From contig JALERW010000022.1 of assembly GCA_022763925.1 (NCBI GenBank), positions 1 through 64,000 on the forward strand: 64,000 nucleotides of DNA, read 5' to 3'. Shown here one piece after another: positions 9,762 to 19,750 of the stretch. Under the pieces are notes generated by a model. It saw only the letters and a program-made list of their open reading frames with translations. It ran no database searches and was not told the origin of the DNA. The DNA comes from Lachnospiraceae bacterium (GTDB lineage Bacteria; Bacillota; Clostridia; Lachnospirales; Lachnospiraceae). The translations under genes and the position numbers were made by a program. Positions within the stretch are counted from its first letter, which is position 1; each line of letters starts with the position of its first letter.

Positions 9762-10196
9762 ATGGCATTTTTTGACGGATGGGGAAAGAAAATTACCGAC
9801 ACGGTGGACGTGGTGGGAAAAAAGACCAATGACATGGTGGAGATTCAGAAGCTCCGCAGTCAGATCAGCTCTCTGGAAAAAGGAATAGAAAAGAATTATG
9901 TGGAGCTCGGGAAAATGGTTTTTGCCAAATATCAGGACAAAGAAGCACTGTCAGAGTCAGAGAAGGCTCTTTGTGAGGAGATTACAGGCAGTGCAGTGCT
10001 GATCGAAGAATATGAGAACGAAATCGCGGATATCAGGGGAATGAAGAAATGTCCTTCCTGCGGTGCTGCATCTCCCGCGGATACAGCGTATTGCCCGAAA
10101 TGCGGAACAAAGCTGGAGGGTGAGGAGGCAGACGCACAGGCGGCGGATGCTTCTGAACCGGAGGCAAAAGCGGCAGAGGATACAGAAGAATCATAA
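9762..10196 (+). CDS. Zinc-ribbon domain protein
   Basis: CPSCGAASPADTAYCPKCGTKL C-terminal zinc ribbon; N-terminal helical region. Confidence 0.75.
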   Translation: MAFFDGWGKKITDTVDVVGKKTNDMVEIQKLRSQISSLEKGIEKNYVELGKMVFAKYQDKEALSESEKALCEEITGSAVLIEEYENEIADIRGMKKCPSCGAASPADTAYCPKCGTKLEGEEADAQAADASEPEAKAAEDTEES

Positions 10197-10208
10197 AGGT
10201 CATGTGAC

Positions 10209-10252
10209 AAAACGGCGCACGATGAAGGATACTTTTATTGTGTGCCGTTTTT
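10209..10252 (+). terminator. Rho-independent terminator
   Basis: AAAACGGCGCAC ... GTGTGCCGTTTTT. Confidence 0.7.
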
Positions 10253-10325
10253 CCATGGTACGCAATATCCGTGGATAAAAAGAGCAAATGCCGCATATAG
10301 TAAGGTATAATAAGAAAAAGGGGCC

Positions 10326-11120
10326 GTGGGTTTGAGAAGGATATTTCGGCTGCATGAAAGACCCTTCAAAAGAAAAAGACTGCTGCTGGTTGGAATGATG
10401 GCGCTTCTGGCTGCGGCAGGAATATGGAGGTACCCTCAGGTGCTTTCGGTTTCTTCCAGGGTCCGCGAAGCAAGAAAACTTCCGGTGTACAGTGTTCAGA
10501 CGGATCAGGCGGCAGTGGCGGTAACCTTTGACTGCGCATGGGGGACGGAGGATTTTGACGAAATCCTAAGAATCCTCGGAGAACATCAGGTAAAGGCTGC
10601 CTTTTTTATGACGGGCGGCTTTGTGGAAGCACATCCGGAGGTATTGGGGAAGCTGACAAAAGCAGGACATGATCTGGGAAATCATGGGGATCATCACAAG
10701 CAGATGTCACAGCTTTCCAAAGAAGATTGTATTGAAGAGATCATGGGTGCACATCAGAAAGTGAAAAATCTGACCGGGCTGGATATGACACTGTTTCGTC
10801 CGCCTTACGGGGATTATAACGATACGGTGATTGAGGCTGCCGCAGAATGCGGGTATACTGCCGTACAGTGGAATGTGGATTCGCTGGACTGGAAGGATTA
10901 CGGAGCGGCGGATATTGTGAAGCGGGTATGTACCCATAAGGACCTTGGAAATGGATCCATTCTTCTGCTCCATACAGGGACCAGATATACTGTTTTGGCG
11001 CTGGATGATCTGCTGACAGGTCTGGAGGAGAAAGGCTTTCGTTTTGTTCCGCTGTCGGAGCTGCTTCTGAAGGAAGCCTACACGATCGATCATGAGGGCC
11101 GTCAGATTCCGAATGCGTAA
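10326..11120 (+). CDS. Polysaccharide deacetylase (NodB domain, PdaB-like)
   Basis: VAVTFDCAWGTEDFDEIL, LGNHGDHHKQM, FRPPYGDYN motifs; GTG start. Confidence 0.9.
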   Translation: MGLRRIFRLHERPFKRKRLLLVGMMALLAAAGIWRYPQVLSVSSRVREARKLPVYSVQTDQAAVAVTFDCAWGTEDFDEILRILGEHQVKAAFFMTGGFVEAHPEVLGKLTKAGHDLGNHGDHHKQMSQLSKEDCIEEIMGAHQKVKNLTGLDMTLFRPPYGDYNDTVIEAAAECGYTAVQWNVDSLDWKDYGAADIVKRVCTHKDLGNGSILLLHTGTRYTVLALDDLLTGLEEKGFRFVPLSELLLKEAYTIDHEGRQIPNA

Positions 11121-11136
11121 AGGCGTGTAAAACTGC

Positions 11137-11165
11137 TTGACAGAAACGGTAAAATAGGATAGTAT
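11137..11165 (+). promoter_or_regulatory. SigA-type promoter of the licT-like leader
   Basis: TTGACA - 17 bp - TAGTAT. Confidence 0.75.
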
Positions 11166-11193
11166 GATTACGTACGAATAAGAAGAGCACATT

Positions 11194-11222
11194 GGATTGT
11201 GACTGGTAGAGCAGGCAAGACC
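11194..11222 (+). promoter_or_regulatory. RAT (ribonucleic antiterminator) site 1, upstream of the antiterminator gene
   Basis: GGATTGTGACTGGTAGAGCAGGCAAGACC; 26/29 identical to the second copy at 12175-12203. Confidence 0.88.
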
Positions 11223-11260
11223 AACTTCATAGAATGTATCTATGGGGCTGGTTTTTTTTA
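11219..11260 (+). terminator. Leader terminator overlapping RAT site 1
   Basis: ACCAACTTCATAG ... CTATGGGGCTGGT then T8. Confidence 0.75.
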
Positions 11261-11333
11261 TCTCACGGGAAACAGAAAAGGTCCTTGTTGTGAACATGGC
11301 ACCCTGCTTCATCCAAAAAACATGGGGGAGAAG

Positions 11334-12173
11334 ATGTATAAGATTTCCAGAGTGATTAATAATAATATCGTGTGCTCCAGGGATGACAGCGGGGAGGAAA
11401 TCATTTTAAGAGGACTGGGGATCGGTTTTAAGAAAAAAACGGGAGATCCGGTGGATGAGAAGACGGTGGAGAAGGTGTACCGGATTTCCAATCCGGGAAC
11501 AAAGGACAAGCTTCAGGGCCTTCTGGCGGAAATTCCGCTGGAATATGTAGAGGTCAGCACGGATATCATAGAATACGCACAGCGTTCACTGAAGAAAAAA
11601 CTGAATGAGAACATTTATCTGACGCTGACGGATCATATCAGTTTTGCGCTGGACCGCAAAAAGGCAGGACTGGAATACAAAAACGCACTGCTCTCGGAGA
11701 TCCGGAGCTTTTACAGCAGAGAATATGAGCTGGGGCTTTATGCGCTGGAAATCATAAAGGAGCGGCTGGGCGTGGAGCTTTCCAGGGATGAGGCGGGCTT
11801 TATCGCTCTTCATATTGTGAATGCCCAGCTGGATACGCAGATGAGCAGCATGGTTGCCATCACAGAGATGATACAGCAGGTTTTGAACATTACGGAGGTT
11901 TATTACGGCAGAAAGCTTTCGGAGGATTCTCTGGATTACGAGCGGTTCGTTACCCATCTGAAATATTTTGGACAGAGGCTTTTTAACCGGAAGAGTGTAC
12001 GGGCGGATGATGATCCGGTTTTCCAGCGGATGGTGCGGGAGCGCTATCCTTCCGATTACGCCTGTGCCGGGAAGATCCGGGATTATATAGAAGAGACATA
12101 CCATTTGACAATTACAGAAGAAGAGATGATGTTTCTCACCGTCCATTTACGGCGGGTATCGGGGAACAGCTGA
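11334..12173 (+). CDS. BglG/LicT-family transcriptional antiterminator (CAT + two PRDs)
   Basis: MYKISRVINNNIVCSRDDSGEEIILRGLGIGFKKKTGD; PRD motifs ELGLYALEIIKERLGVELSRDEAGFIALHI and MMFLTVHLRRV. Confidence 0.93.
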   Translation: MYKISRVINNNIVCSRDDSGEEIILRGLGIGFKKKTGDPVDEKTVEKVYRISNPGTKDKLQGLLAEIPLEYVEVSTDIIEYAQRSLKKKLNENIYLTLTDHISFALDRKKAGLEYKNALLSEIRSFYSREYELGLYALEIIKERLGVELSRDEAGFIALHIVNAQLDTQMSSMVAITEMIQQVLNITEVYYGRKLSEDSLDYERFVTHLKYFGQRLFNRKSVRADDDPVFQRMVRERYPSDYACAGKIRDYIEETYHLTITEEEMMFLTVHLRRVSGNS

Positions 12174-12174
12174 C

Positions 12175-12203
12175 GGATTGTGACTGGCAAGGCAGGCAAG
12201 ACC
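12175..12203 (+). promoter_or_regulatory. RAT site 2, upstream of the PTS gene
   Basis: GGATTGTGACTGGCAAGGCAGGCAAGACC. Confidence 0.88.
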
Positions 12204-12247
12204 GGAACATGGCGGGGGATATTCCTGCCTGTTTTCGGTCTTTTTTC
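12199..12247 (+). terminator. Leader terminator overlapping RAT site 2
   Basis: AAGACCG ... CGGTCTTTTTT with inner GGCGGG...CCTGCC stem. Confidence 0.75.
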
Positions 12248-12299
12248 ATTTCTTTTCTGATTTTATACAGCAGTAAAATTTTTTTAGGAGGAAAATAAA

Positions 12300-14441
12300 A
12301 TGAAAGACAAAATTTTTGGCGTATTGCAGAGAGTGGGCCGTTCCTTTATGCTTCCCATTGCGATTCTGCCGGTAGCAGGTCTCTTTCTTGGAATCGGCGG
12401 TCCCTTTACCAATGAGACAATGCTGAAAACGTACGGACTGTATGAGATGATGGGGCCCGGAACCGCGGCAAATGCGGTTCTGACGGTTATGAATGCGGCG
12501 GGAAATATTGTATTTGCAAATCTGCCGATCCTCTTTGCCATGGGTGTGGCCATCGGAATGGCAAAGAAGGAAAAAGAGGTGGCAGCGCTTTCGGCCGCCA
12601 TAGCATTTTTTATCATGCATGCTTCCATCGGGGCAATGATTTCCATCAACGGAGGAGCGGATGCCATGCTGGAAGGTGCGGTGACCGATGTGCTGGGAAT
12701 TACCTCTCTTCAGATGGGCGTGTTCGGCGGTATTCTTGTGGGGCTTGGCGTGGCCGCACTGCATAACCGTTTCTATAAAATCGAACTGCCTCAGGTACTT
12801 TCCTTTTTCGGAGGCACCCGTTTTGTCCCGATCATCAGCGCGGTTGTATATCTGGGCATCGGTATTCTGATGTTTTTTGTATGGCCCCCGATTCAGATGG
12901 GAATTTATAAGGTGGGAGATATCGTTCTGAAGTCCGGATATGCCGGAACCTGGGTATACGGTCTCATGGAACGCGCCCTGATCCCCTTTGGCCTTCATCA
13001 TGTATTTTATCTTCCCTTCTGGCAGACGGCTGTCGGAGGAACTGCCATGGTGGGAGGACAGCTCATTGAGGGAGCTCAGAATATTTTCTTTGCAGAGCTG
13101 GGAACCGCGGGAATCTCCCATTTCAGTGTATCAGCCACCCGTTTTATGTCCGGAAAATTCCCGCTGATGATTTTTGGTCTTCCGGGAGCAGCGCTCGCTA
13201 TGTATAAATGTGCAAAGCCGGAAAAGAGAAAGCAGGTGGGAGGACTTCTGCTTTCCGCAGCTCTTACTTCTATGCTTACCGGAATTACAGAGCCGCTGGA
13301 GTTTACCTTCCTGTTTGTTGCTCCGGTCCTTTATGTGATTCACTGTGTCTTTGCAGGACTTGCCTACATGCTTATGCATATCTGCGGAGTTGGCGTGGGA
13401 ATGACCTTCTCCGGCGGACTGATCGATATGTTCCTGTTTGGAATCCTTCAGGGAAATGAGAAGACAAGCTGGATCTGGATCGTGATCGTAGGTGTTGTAT
13501 ACTTTATTGTTTATTACTTCCTGTTCTCTTTCCTGATCAGTAAATTTGATTTTAAGACGCCGGGCCGGGAAGAGGGTGACGGAGAGGCAAAGCTTTATAC
13601 AAGAGCGGATGTCAATGCAAAGAAGGCAGGAGAAGCAAAAGCGGCAGAAAGCGGCCGGGATGAAGTATCCTGTCTGATCACCAGGGGCCTTGGCGGAAAG
13701 AAAAATATCAGTGATGTGGACTGCTGTGCCACAAGGCTTCGTATTACGGTATATGATCCCGGGAAGGTGGATGAGGCTGCCTTAAAGAGCAGCGGCGCTG
13801 CCGGCGTGATCCGTAAAGGACAGGGGGTACAGGTGATTTACGGACCGAAGGTCACGGTCATCAAATCCAATCTGGAGGATTATCTGCACAGCCCGGAATC
13901 GGATCTGCAGGAGACTTCGGTATCCTCTGAGGAGGCAAAATCCCGTGCGGAAGAAAAGAGCAAGTCACCGGAACAGGAAATGCCAGGGGAGGCGCTTCCT
14001 GTATTTTCGCCGATGGAGGGAAGGCTTCTTTCTCTGAAAGCCGTGGAGGATGGAATCTTTTCCGAAGAAATGCTGGGAAAAGGTGCTGCGGTGGAACCGG
14101 AAACCGGAAAGGTGTATGCTCCCTTTGACGGAGAGGTGACGATGGTATTTGACACGAAGCATGCTATCGGCCTTTCGGGTCCCGGAGGAATAGAACTCCT
14201 GATTCATGTGGGAATCGATACGGTGCAGCTGAACGGAAAATATTACGACATCCATGTTAAGAATGGTGATCATGTAAAGGCCGGAGACCTTCTGGCAGAT
14301 GTGGATCTGGACGGTATCCGTTCGGAGGGCTATCGTACGGTGACACCGGTTATTGTGACGAATTCGGATGCTTTCGAGCATATTTCCATGGAAGAAAAGC
14401 AGAAAGTGACTTGTCAGGATGTCATTTTGGAAATAAAATAG
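12300..14441 (+). CDS. PTS glucose/GlcNAc-family transporter EIICBA
   Basis: EIIC (MLPIAILPVAGLFLGIGG, ITEPLEFTFLF), EIIB (DVDCCATRLRITV), EIIA (LLIHVGIDTVQLNG). Confidence 0.93.
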   Translation: MKDKIFGVLQRVGRSFMLPIAILPVAGLFLGIGGPFTNETMLKTYGLYEMMGPGTAANAVLTVMNAAGNIVFANLPILFAMGVAIGMAKKEKEVAALSAAIAFFIMHASIGAMISINGGADAMLEGAVTDVLGITSLQMGVFGGILVGLGVAALHNRFYKIELPQVLSFFGGTRFVPIISAVVYLGIGILMFFVWPPIQMGIYKVGDIVLKSGYAGTWVYGLMERALIPFGLHHVFYLPFWQTAVGGTAMVGGQLIEGAQNIFFAELGTAGISHFSVSATRFMSGKFPLMIFGLPGAALAMYKCAKPEKRKQVGGLLLSAALTSMLTGITEPLEFTFLFVAPVLYVIHCVFAGLAYMLMHICGVGVGMTFSGGLIDMFLFGILQGNEKTSWIWIVIVGVVYFIVYYFLFSFLISKFDFKTPGREEGDGEAKLYTRADVNAKKAGEAKAAESGRDEVSCLITRGLGGKKNISDVDCCATRLRITVYDPGKVDEAALKSSGAAGVIRKGQGVQVIYGPKVTVIKSNLEDYLHSPESDLQETSVSSEEAKSRAEEKSKSPEQEMPGEALPVFSPMEGRLLSLKAVEDGIFSEEMLGKGAAVEPETGKVYAPFDGEVTMVFDTKHAIGLSGPGGIELLIHVGIDTVQLNGKYYDIHVKNGDHVKAGDLLADVDLDGIRSEGYRTVTPVIVTNSDAFEHISMEEKQKVTCQDVILEIK

Positions 14442-14525
14442 ACAAAGTAAGCGCTGCCGGATGGCCAGATGGGCTGTCCGGCAGTTTTATACAGAAAAGA
14501 AACCGGAAAGGAAAAGGAGAATACG

Positions 14526-15398
14526 ATGGATATACGTTTGATTGCGATGGACCTGGACGGAACACTGCTGATGGAGGATCATATGCATATATCCGGGCGG
14601 AATCTGGCTGCTCTTCGGAGCGCATCCGACAGGGGAATCCGGCTTGCGATTGCCAGCGGGAGAACCTATGCAGGGCTTTCAGATACGATGGCGCAGCTGA
14701 CCTTTGCTGACTATGCCCTGATTTCCAACGGCGCTGCCGCGGTGGATGTGAAGACGAAGGAGACACTGTTTTACGAGGGAATTCCATATGAGAAGTGGAT
14801 TCAGGTCTATGATATTATGAAAAAGTATCATATTCTGTTTGAAATATACGCAAACGGGAAGAGCTATATGGAGCGGGAGTATTTTGACTGCTATGAGAAT
14901 GATATGCTCTCCCGGGAATTTGTCGAGCGCCTGAAGGCGCGGATCCTTCCGGTGGAGGATGGAAAGAAGGCGCTTTATGGACAGAGCGTGGAAAAGATCT
15001 GTTCCCTGGCCACCGATCCGATGAATGCCCCGAAAGCGCTGGCAGAGCTTGAACGCCTGGGAGGGCTTGCGTTTACGTCATCCATCCCCGGAAATCTGGA
15101 GATCAACCGGGAAAATACAAATAAGGGAAACGCACTTCGTGCCCTGTGCCGCAGGCTGGGAATCGGACCGGAGCAGGTGATGGCCTTCGGAGATGCAGGC
15201 AATGATCTGGAAATGCTTTCCTTTGCGGGCTGGTCCTTCGCCATGGGAAATGCTACCGAAGAGGCGAGGGCGGCGGCAAAATATGTGACCGGAACCAATG
15301 CCCGGGACGGAGTTGCCCAGGCGGTTGAGGCGGCGCAAAGCGGCGAGCTTCTGGACTTCTGCCGGAGGGGAACCGCAGGGAAATCTATTGACAAATAA
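14526..15398 (+). CDS. Cof-type HAD family hydrolase
   Basis: MDIRLIAMDLDGTLL; ...GDAGNDLEMLSFAG. Confidence 0.92.
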   Translation: MDIRLIAMDLDGTLLMEDHMHISGRNLAALRSASDRGIRLAIASGRTYAGLSDTMAQLTFADYALISNGAAAVDVKTKETLFYEGIPYEKWIQVYDIMKKYHILFEIYANGKSYMEREYFDCYENDMLSREFVERLKARILPVEDGKKALYGQSVEKICSLATDPMNAPKALAELERLGGLAFTSSIPGNLEINRENTNKGNALRALCRRLGIGPEQVMAFGDAGNDLEMLSFAGWSFAMGNATEEARAAAKYVTGTNARDGVAQAVEAAQSGELLDFCRRGTAGKSIDK

Positions 15399-15416
15399 AT
15401 GGTCCGCTGTTATTAT
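15388..15416 (+). promoter_or_regulatory. SigA-type promoter upstream of glnA
   Basis: TTGACA - 17 bp - TATTAT. Confidence 0.75.
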
Positions 15417-15423
15417 CAACGGT

Positions 15424-15464
15424 AGAACAAAGGCGTTTCACATAGAGATACTTTGTTCTTTTTT
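15424..15464 (+). terminator. Leader terminator/attenuator upstream of glnA
   Basis: AGAACAAAG (18-nt loop) CTTTGTTCT then T5-6, only a few nt after the predicted TSS. Confidence 0.7.
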
Positions 15465-15540
15465 GCTTCCATGGACATAAGATATTAAGACAGAAAAGAC
15501 AAAGGGGAACGTATATACGAGAATCAAAGGAGAGATTTGG

Positions 15541-16869
15541 ATGAGCAAATTTACGAAAGAGGATGTTATTCGGCTCGTGGAAGAAGAGGACGTGGAGTTT
15601 ATCCGACTGCAGTTTACGGATATGTTCGGCACACTGAAAAATGTGGCCATTACTTCCAGCCAGCTGGAAAAAGCACTGAACAACCGATGCATGTTTGATG
15701 GTTCTTCCATCGAGCAGTTTGCCAGAATTGAGGAATCGGATATGTACCTGTATCCGGATCTGGATACGTTTGTAATATTCCCGTGGCGCCCGCAGCAGGG
15801 AAAGGTGGCAAGGCTGATCTGTGATGTATATCACACGGACGGGACGCCTTACAGGGGCGATGCCCGTTATGTGCTGAAGAAGGCGGTGGAAAAGGCCCGG
15901 GATATGGGGTATGTTTTCAACGTTGGCCCGGAGCTGGAATTCTTCCTCTTTGATACAGATGACAACGGAAGACCCACGACCCAGACCGGTGAGAAGGCAG
16001 GCTATTTTGATCTGGGACCTCTGGATCTGGGAGAGAATGTCCGCCGGGATATGGTGCTGACGCTGGAGGATATGGGCTTTGAGATCGAATCCTCTCATCA
16101 TGAGGTAGCCCCTGCGCAGCATGAGATTGATTTCAAATATGCGGATGCCCTTACGACTGCAGATAATATCATGACCTTTAAGCTGGCTGTGCGTACCATC
16201 GCAAAGCGCCACGGCCTGCATGCAACCTTTATGCCCAAGCCAAAGCAGGGAGTGGACGGCTCCGGCATGCATATCAATATGTCCCTTTCCAGAAACGGAG
16301 AGAACATCTTCTATGATGCGGAAAGCAAAAACGGGCTGAGCCAGGAGGCCTATTACTTTATCGGCGGAATCATGAAGCATATCAAGGCGATCACGGCGAT
16401 TACCAATCCTCTGATCAATTCCTATAAGCGTCTGGTTCCCGGATATGAGGCCCCAGTGTACATTACGTGGTCTTCCATTAATACGAATCCGCTGATCCGG
16501 ATCCCCGCTCCGAGACAGAGTGAGACGCGGGCAGAGCTGCGCAGCCCGGATCCTTCCTGTAATCCGTATCTTGCGCTGGCGGTATGTCTGGAGGCCGGAC
16601 TGGACGGAATCCGCAATCAGATTCTTCCTCCGGAGATGGTTAATGAGAATATTGCCGGAATCAGCAAGCAGGAGCGCAGAGAACGGGGAATCCACATGCT
16701 TCCGGGTACTCTGAAGGAGGCACTGTATGAGCTGGAGGCAGACGAGCTGATTATGGATGCCCTCGGAGAGATCGGTCCCAGATTTCTGGATGCAAAGCGC
16801 GCGGAGTGGGATGCCTACAGTGCGGCTGTGACCGTATGGGAGCTGGAGCAGTATTTGTACAGAGTATAA
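15541..16869 (+). CDS. glnA: Type I glutamine synthetase
   Basis: [40 protein letters not shown], full-length GS signature. Confidence 0.97.
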   Translation: MSKFTKEDVIRLVEEEDVEFIRLQFTDMFGTLKNVAITSSQLEKALNNRCMFDGSSIEQFARIEESDMYLYPDLDTFVIFPWRPQQGKVARLICDVYHTDGTPYRGDARYVLKKAVEKARDMGYVFNVGPELEFFLFDTDDNGRPTTQTGEKAGYFDLGPLDLGENVRRDMVLTLEDMGFEIESSHHEVAPAQHEIDFKYADALTTADNIMTFKLAVRTIAKRHGLHATFMPKPKQGVDGSGMHINMSLSRNGENIFYDAESKNGLSQEAYYFIGGIMKHIKAITAITNPLINSYKRLVPGYEAPVYITWSSINTNPLIRIPAPRQSETRAELRSPDPSCNPYLALAVCLEAGLDGIRNQILPPEMVNENIAGISKQERRERGIHMLPGTLKEALYELEADELIMDALGEIGPRFLDAKRAEWDAYSAAVTVWELEQYLYRV

Positions 16870-16905
16870 CCGCCTTATGAAAAAACAGCATAAGGGGGTG
16901 GTGGC

Positions 16906-17454
16906 TTGGTAAATGTTATCGTAGTTTTTCCGAAGATTGAGGATGCAAAAAATATCCGGAATCTTCTGGTACGATATGGCTTTTCTGTGCCGGCTGTCTG
17001 TACGACCGGGGCACAGGCGATCAACTGCGCGGACAGTCTGGATGATGGGATCGTTGTGTGCGGCTACCGTTTTCCGGACATGATGTACTCCGATCTGCAT
17101 GAGGATCTTCCGCCTCATTTTGAGATGCTTCTGGTTGCCTCGCAGAAATACTGGAGTGAGTGTGCCAATCAGGAAATTGTTACGGTTGCCATGCCGATCC
17201 GGGTGCATGATCTGATCGGAACGCTCCAGATGATGGAGGGAGATATCGTACGAAGACGGCGGAAGCGCAAAGCGAAGCCGAAGGAGCGCAGCGAAGAGGA
17301 GCGGGCGCTGATCCAAAATGCCAAGGAGCTTCTGATGGCCAGAAACAATATGACGGAGGAGGAAGCACACCGGTATATTCAGAAATGCAGCATGGACAGC
17401 GGTACCAATATGGTGGAGACTGCTCAGATGGTGCTGAGTATTATGAACGGATAA
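16906..17454 (+). CDS. ANTAR-domain protein with degenerate receiver domain
   Basis: C-terminal ERALIQNAKELLMARNNMTEEEAHRYIQKCSMDSGTNMVETAQMVL; TTG start. Confidence 0.85.
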   Translation: MVNVIVVFPKIEDAKNIRNLLVRYGFSVPAVCTTGAQAINCADSLDDGIVVCGYRFPDMMYSDLHEDLPPHFEMLLVASQKYWSECANQEIVTVAMPIRVHDLIGTLQMMEGDIVRRRRKRKAKPKERSEEERALIQNAKELLMARNNMTEEEAHRYIQKCSMDSGTNMVETAQMVLSIMNG

Positions 17455-17508
17455 GGATACATAAAGTAAAGCAGACAGAGGCTGTCTGACTGGAAGGGAG
17501 GTTCGGCG

Positions 17509-18411
17509 GTGAAATTTACAAAGATGCACGGACTGGGAAATGATTATGTATATGTCAACTGCTTCAGGGAGCAGGTAAAGGATCCGGAAAGGACGGCCAT
17601 CTATGTGAGTGACCGCCATTTCGGCATCGGTTCTGACGGACTGATCCTGATCCGGCCGTCGGATAAGGCAGATTTTGAAATGGCAATGTATAATGCGGAT
17701 GGTTCCCGGGCGGAGATGTGCGGGAACGGGATCCGGTGTGTGGCAAAATATGTGTATGATTACGGCCTGACGGATAAACGGCAGATATCGGTGGAGACGC
17801 TGGCCGGAATCAAATATATTACGCTTGATATAAAGGACGGAAAGGCAGTAAAGGCAGAGGTAGATATGGGAGAGCCGGTTCTGGAGCCGGAACGCATTCC
17901 GGTAATGGCCGGGAAGACTCCCGTGGTGGATGAACCCATCGAGGTGGACAAAAAAGAATACCATATGACCTGTGTTTCCATGGGAAATCCCCATGCGATC
18001 ATATATGTTCCGGATGTGGAGGACCTGGCAATCGAGGAGATCGGCCCCAGATTTGAAAATCATCCGAGATTCCCCAGGCGGACCAACACGGAGTTCGTTC
18101 AGGTGGAAGACCGGGGACAGGTGAAGATGCGGGTGTGGGAGCGCGGATCCGGCGAGACCCTGGCCTGCGGTACCGGCGCCTGTGCAACGGCAGTGGCCTG
18201 TATTCTGAACGGCCTGACGGATCGGAAGGTGACGGTTCATCTTCTGGGAGGAGATCTGGAGATCCGCTGGGATGAAAAAACGAACCATGTGTTTATGAAA
18301 GGCCCTGCAGAAACAGTATTTGACGGGGAAATCGATCTTTCTCATCTTGATCAGGAGGAGGCCGGGGATGAGATCGTCAGATGCCAGGAATGGCAGGAGC
18401 AGCTAAGATAA
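17509..18411 (+). CDS. dapF: Diaminopimelate epimerase
   Basis: MKFTKMHGLGNDYVYVN, MCGNGIRCVAKYVYD, GSGETLACGTGACATAVA. Confidence 0.97.
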   Translation: MKFTKMHGLGNDYVYVNCFREQVKDPERTAIYVSDRHFGIGSDGLILIRPSDKADFEMAMYNADGSRAEMCGNGIRCVAKYVYDYGLTDKRQISVETLAGIKYITLDIKDGKAVKAEVDMGEPVLEPERIPVMAGKTPVVDEPIEVDKKEYHMTCVSMGNPHAIIYVPDVEDLAIEEIGPRFENHPRFPRRTNTEFVQVEDRGQVKMRVWERGSGETLACGTGACATAVACILNGLTDRKVTVHLLGGDLEIRWDEKTNHVFMKGPAETVFDGEIDLSHLDQEEAGDEIVRCQEWQEQLR

Positions 18412-18486
18412 TTACCCGGCACCAGAGATGGTCCGGGAATGATAGAACAGAAATCTGTGAAAGAAACAGAAGCTGAGGAGGATATT

Positions 18487-19701
18487 ATGTTTAAAATTAA
18501 TGAGAATTATCTGAAATTACCGGGAAGCTATCTTTTTTCCACCATTGGGAAGAAGGTTGCAGCGTATACCGCGGCTCATCCGGAGAAGAATATCATCCGT
18601 CTGGGCATCGGTGATGTGACACAGCCGCTGGCACCGGCTATTATCGATGCTATGCATAAGGCAGTGGATGAGATGGGTGTAAAGGAGACATTCCATGGGT
18701 ATGCACCGGATCTTGGCTATGAATTTCTGAGAGCTGCCATCGCAAAGAATGATTATGCGGACCGCGGCTGTGATATTTCTGCGGATGAGATCTTTGTTTC
18801 TGACGGAGCCAAGTGTGATTCCGGAAATATTCAGGAAATTTTCAGCCTGGACAACCGCATTGCGGTATGCGACCCTGTTTATCCGGTCTATGTGGATACC
18901 AATGTGATGGCAGGAAGAACCGGAAACTACAATCCGCAGACGGAGCAGTTTGAAAATGTGATTTATATGCCCTGCGTTGCGGAAAACAATTTCGCACCGG
19001 AGCTTCCGAAGGAGACCCCGGATATCATTTATCTTTGCTTCCCCAATAACCCTACAGGCTCCACGATCACAAAAGCACAGCTTCAGGAGTGGGTGGATTT
19101 TGCCAATAAGGTGGGAGCGGTCATTATTTATGATGCTGCTTATGAGGCATATATTTCCGAGGAGGATGTACCGCATACGATTTACGAGTGTGAGGGTGCA
19201 AGAACCTGTGCCATTGAGCTGAAGAGCTTCTCTAAAAATGCAGGCTTTACAGGAACCCGCCTGGGCTACACGGTTGTTCCGAAAGACCTGAAATGCAAGG
19301 ATGTGAGCCTTCATTCGCTGTGGGCACGCCGCCATGGCACCAAGTACAACGGAGCTCCGTATATCATTCAGAGAGCCGGAGAAGCAGTATATTCTGATGA
19401 GGGTAAGGTACAGTTAAAGGCGCAGGTCGCTTATTACATGAATAATGCGAAGGTAATTTATGAGGGCTTAAAGAGTGCCGGATATACCGTGTCGGGCGGT
19501 GTGAATGCACCCTATATCTGGCTGAAGACCCCGGATAAGATGACGTCCTGGGAATTCTTTGATTACCTGCTGGAGAAAGCCAACGTGGTGGGAACTCCGG
19601 GTTCCGGATTCGGACCGCATGGAGAGGGCTATTTTCGCCTGACTGCATTCGGCACCTACGAAAATACGGTGGCAGCGGTTGAGCGTATGAAAGCACTGTA
19701 A
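18487..19701 (+). CDS. dapL: LL-diaminopimelate aminotransferase
   Basis: [24 protein letters not shown]; class I aminotransferase [14 protein letters not shown]. Confidence 0.95.
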   Translation: MFKINENYLKLPGSYLFSTIGKKVAAYTAAHPEKNIIRLGIGDVTQPLAPAIIDAMHKAVDEMGVKETFHGYAPDLGYEFLRAAIAKNDYADRGCDISADEIFVSDGAKCDSGNIQEIFSLDNRIAVCDPVYPVYVDTNVMAGRTGNYNPQTEQFENVIYMPCVAENNFAPELPKETPDIIYLCFPNNPTGSTITKAQLQEWVDFANKVGAVIIYDAAYEAYISEEDVPHTIYECEGARTCAIELKSFSKNAGFTGTRLGYTVVPKDLKCKDVSLHSLWARRHGTKYNGAPYIIQRAGEAVYSDEGKVQLKAQVAYYMNNAKVIYEGLKSAGYTVSGGVNAPYIWLKTPDKMTSWEFFDYLLEKANVVGTPGSGFGPHGEGYFRLTAFGTYENTVAAVERMKAL

Positions 19702-19721
19702 AAAACAGAAAGTAGAAAACG

Positions 19722-19746
19722 AAAAGCAGGCCGTGGGCCTGCTTTT
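19722..19746 (+). terminator. Rho-independent terminator (convergent dapL/asnA)
   Basis: AAAAGCAGGCC GTG GGCCTGCTTTTT. Confidence 0.8.
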
Positions 19747-19750
19747 TGAG

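Noticed and set aside
15385-18345. 986-aa minus-strand ORF opposite glnA-ANTAR-dapF
   Set aside because: It is the antisense shadow of three strongly recognised plus-strand genes, has a His/Arg/Leu/Ile-rich composition and no recognisable motif.
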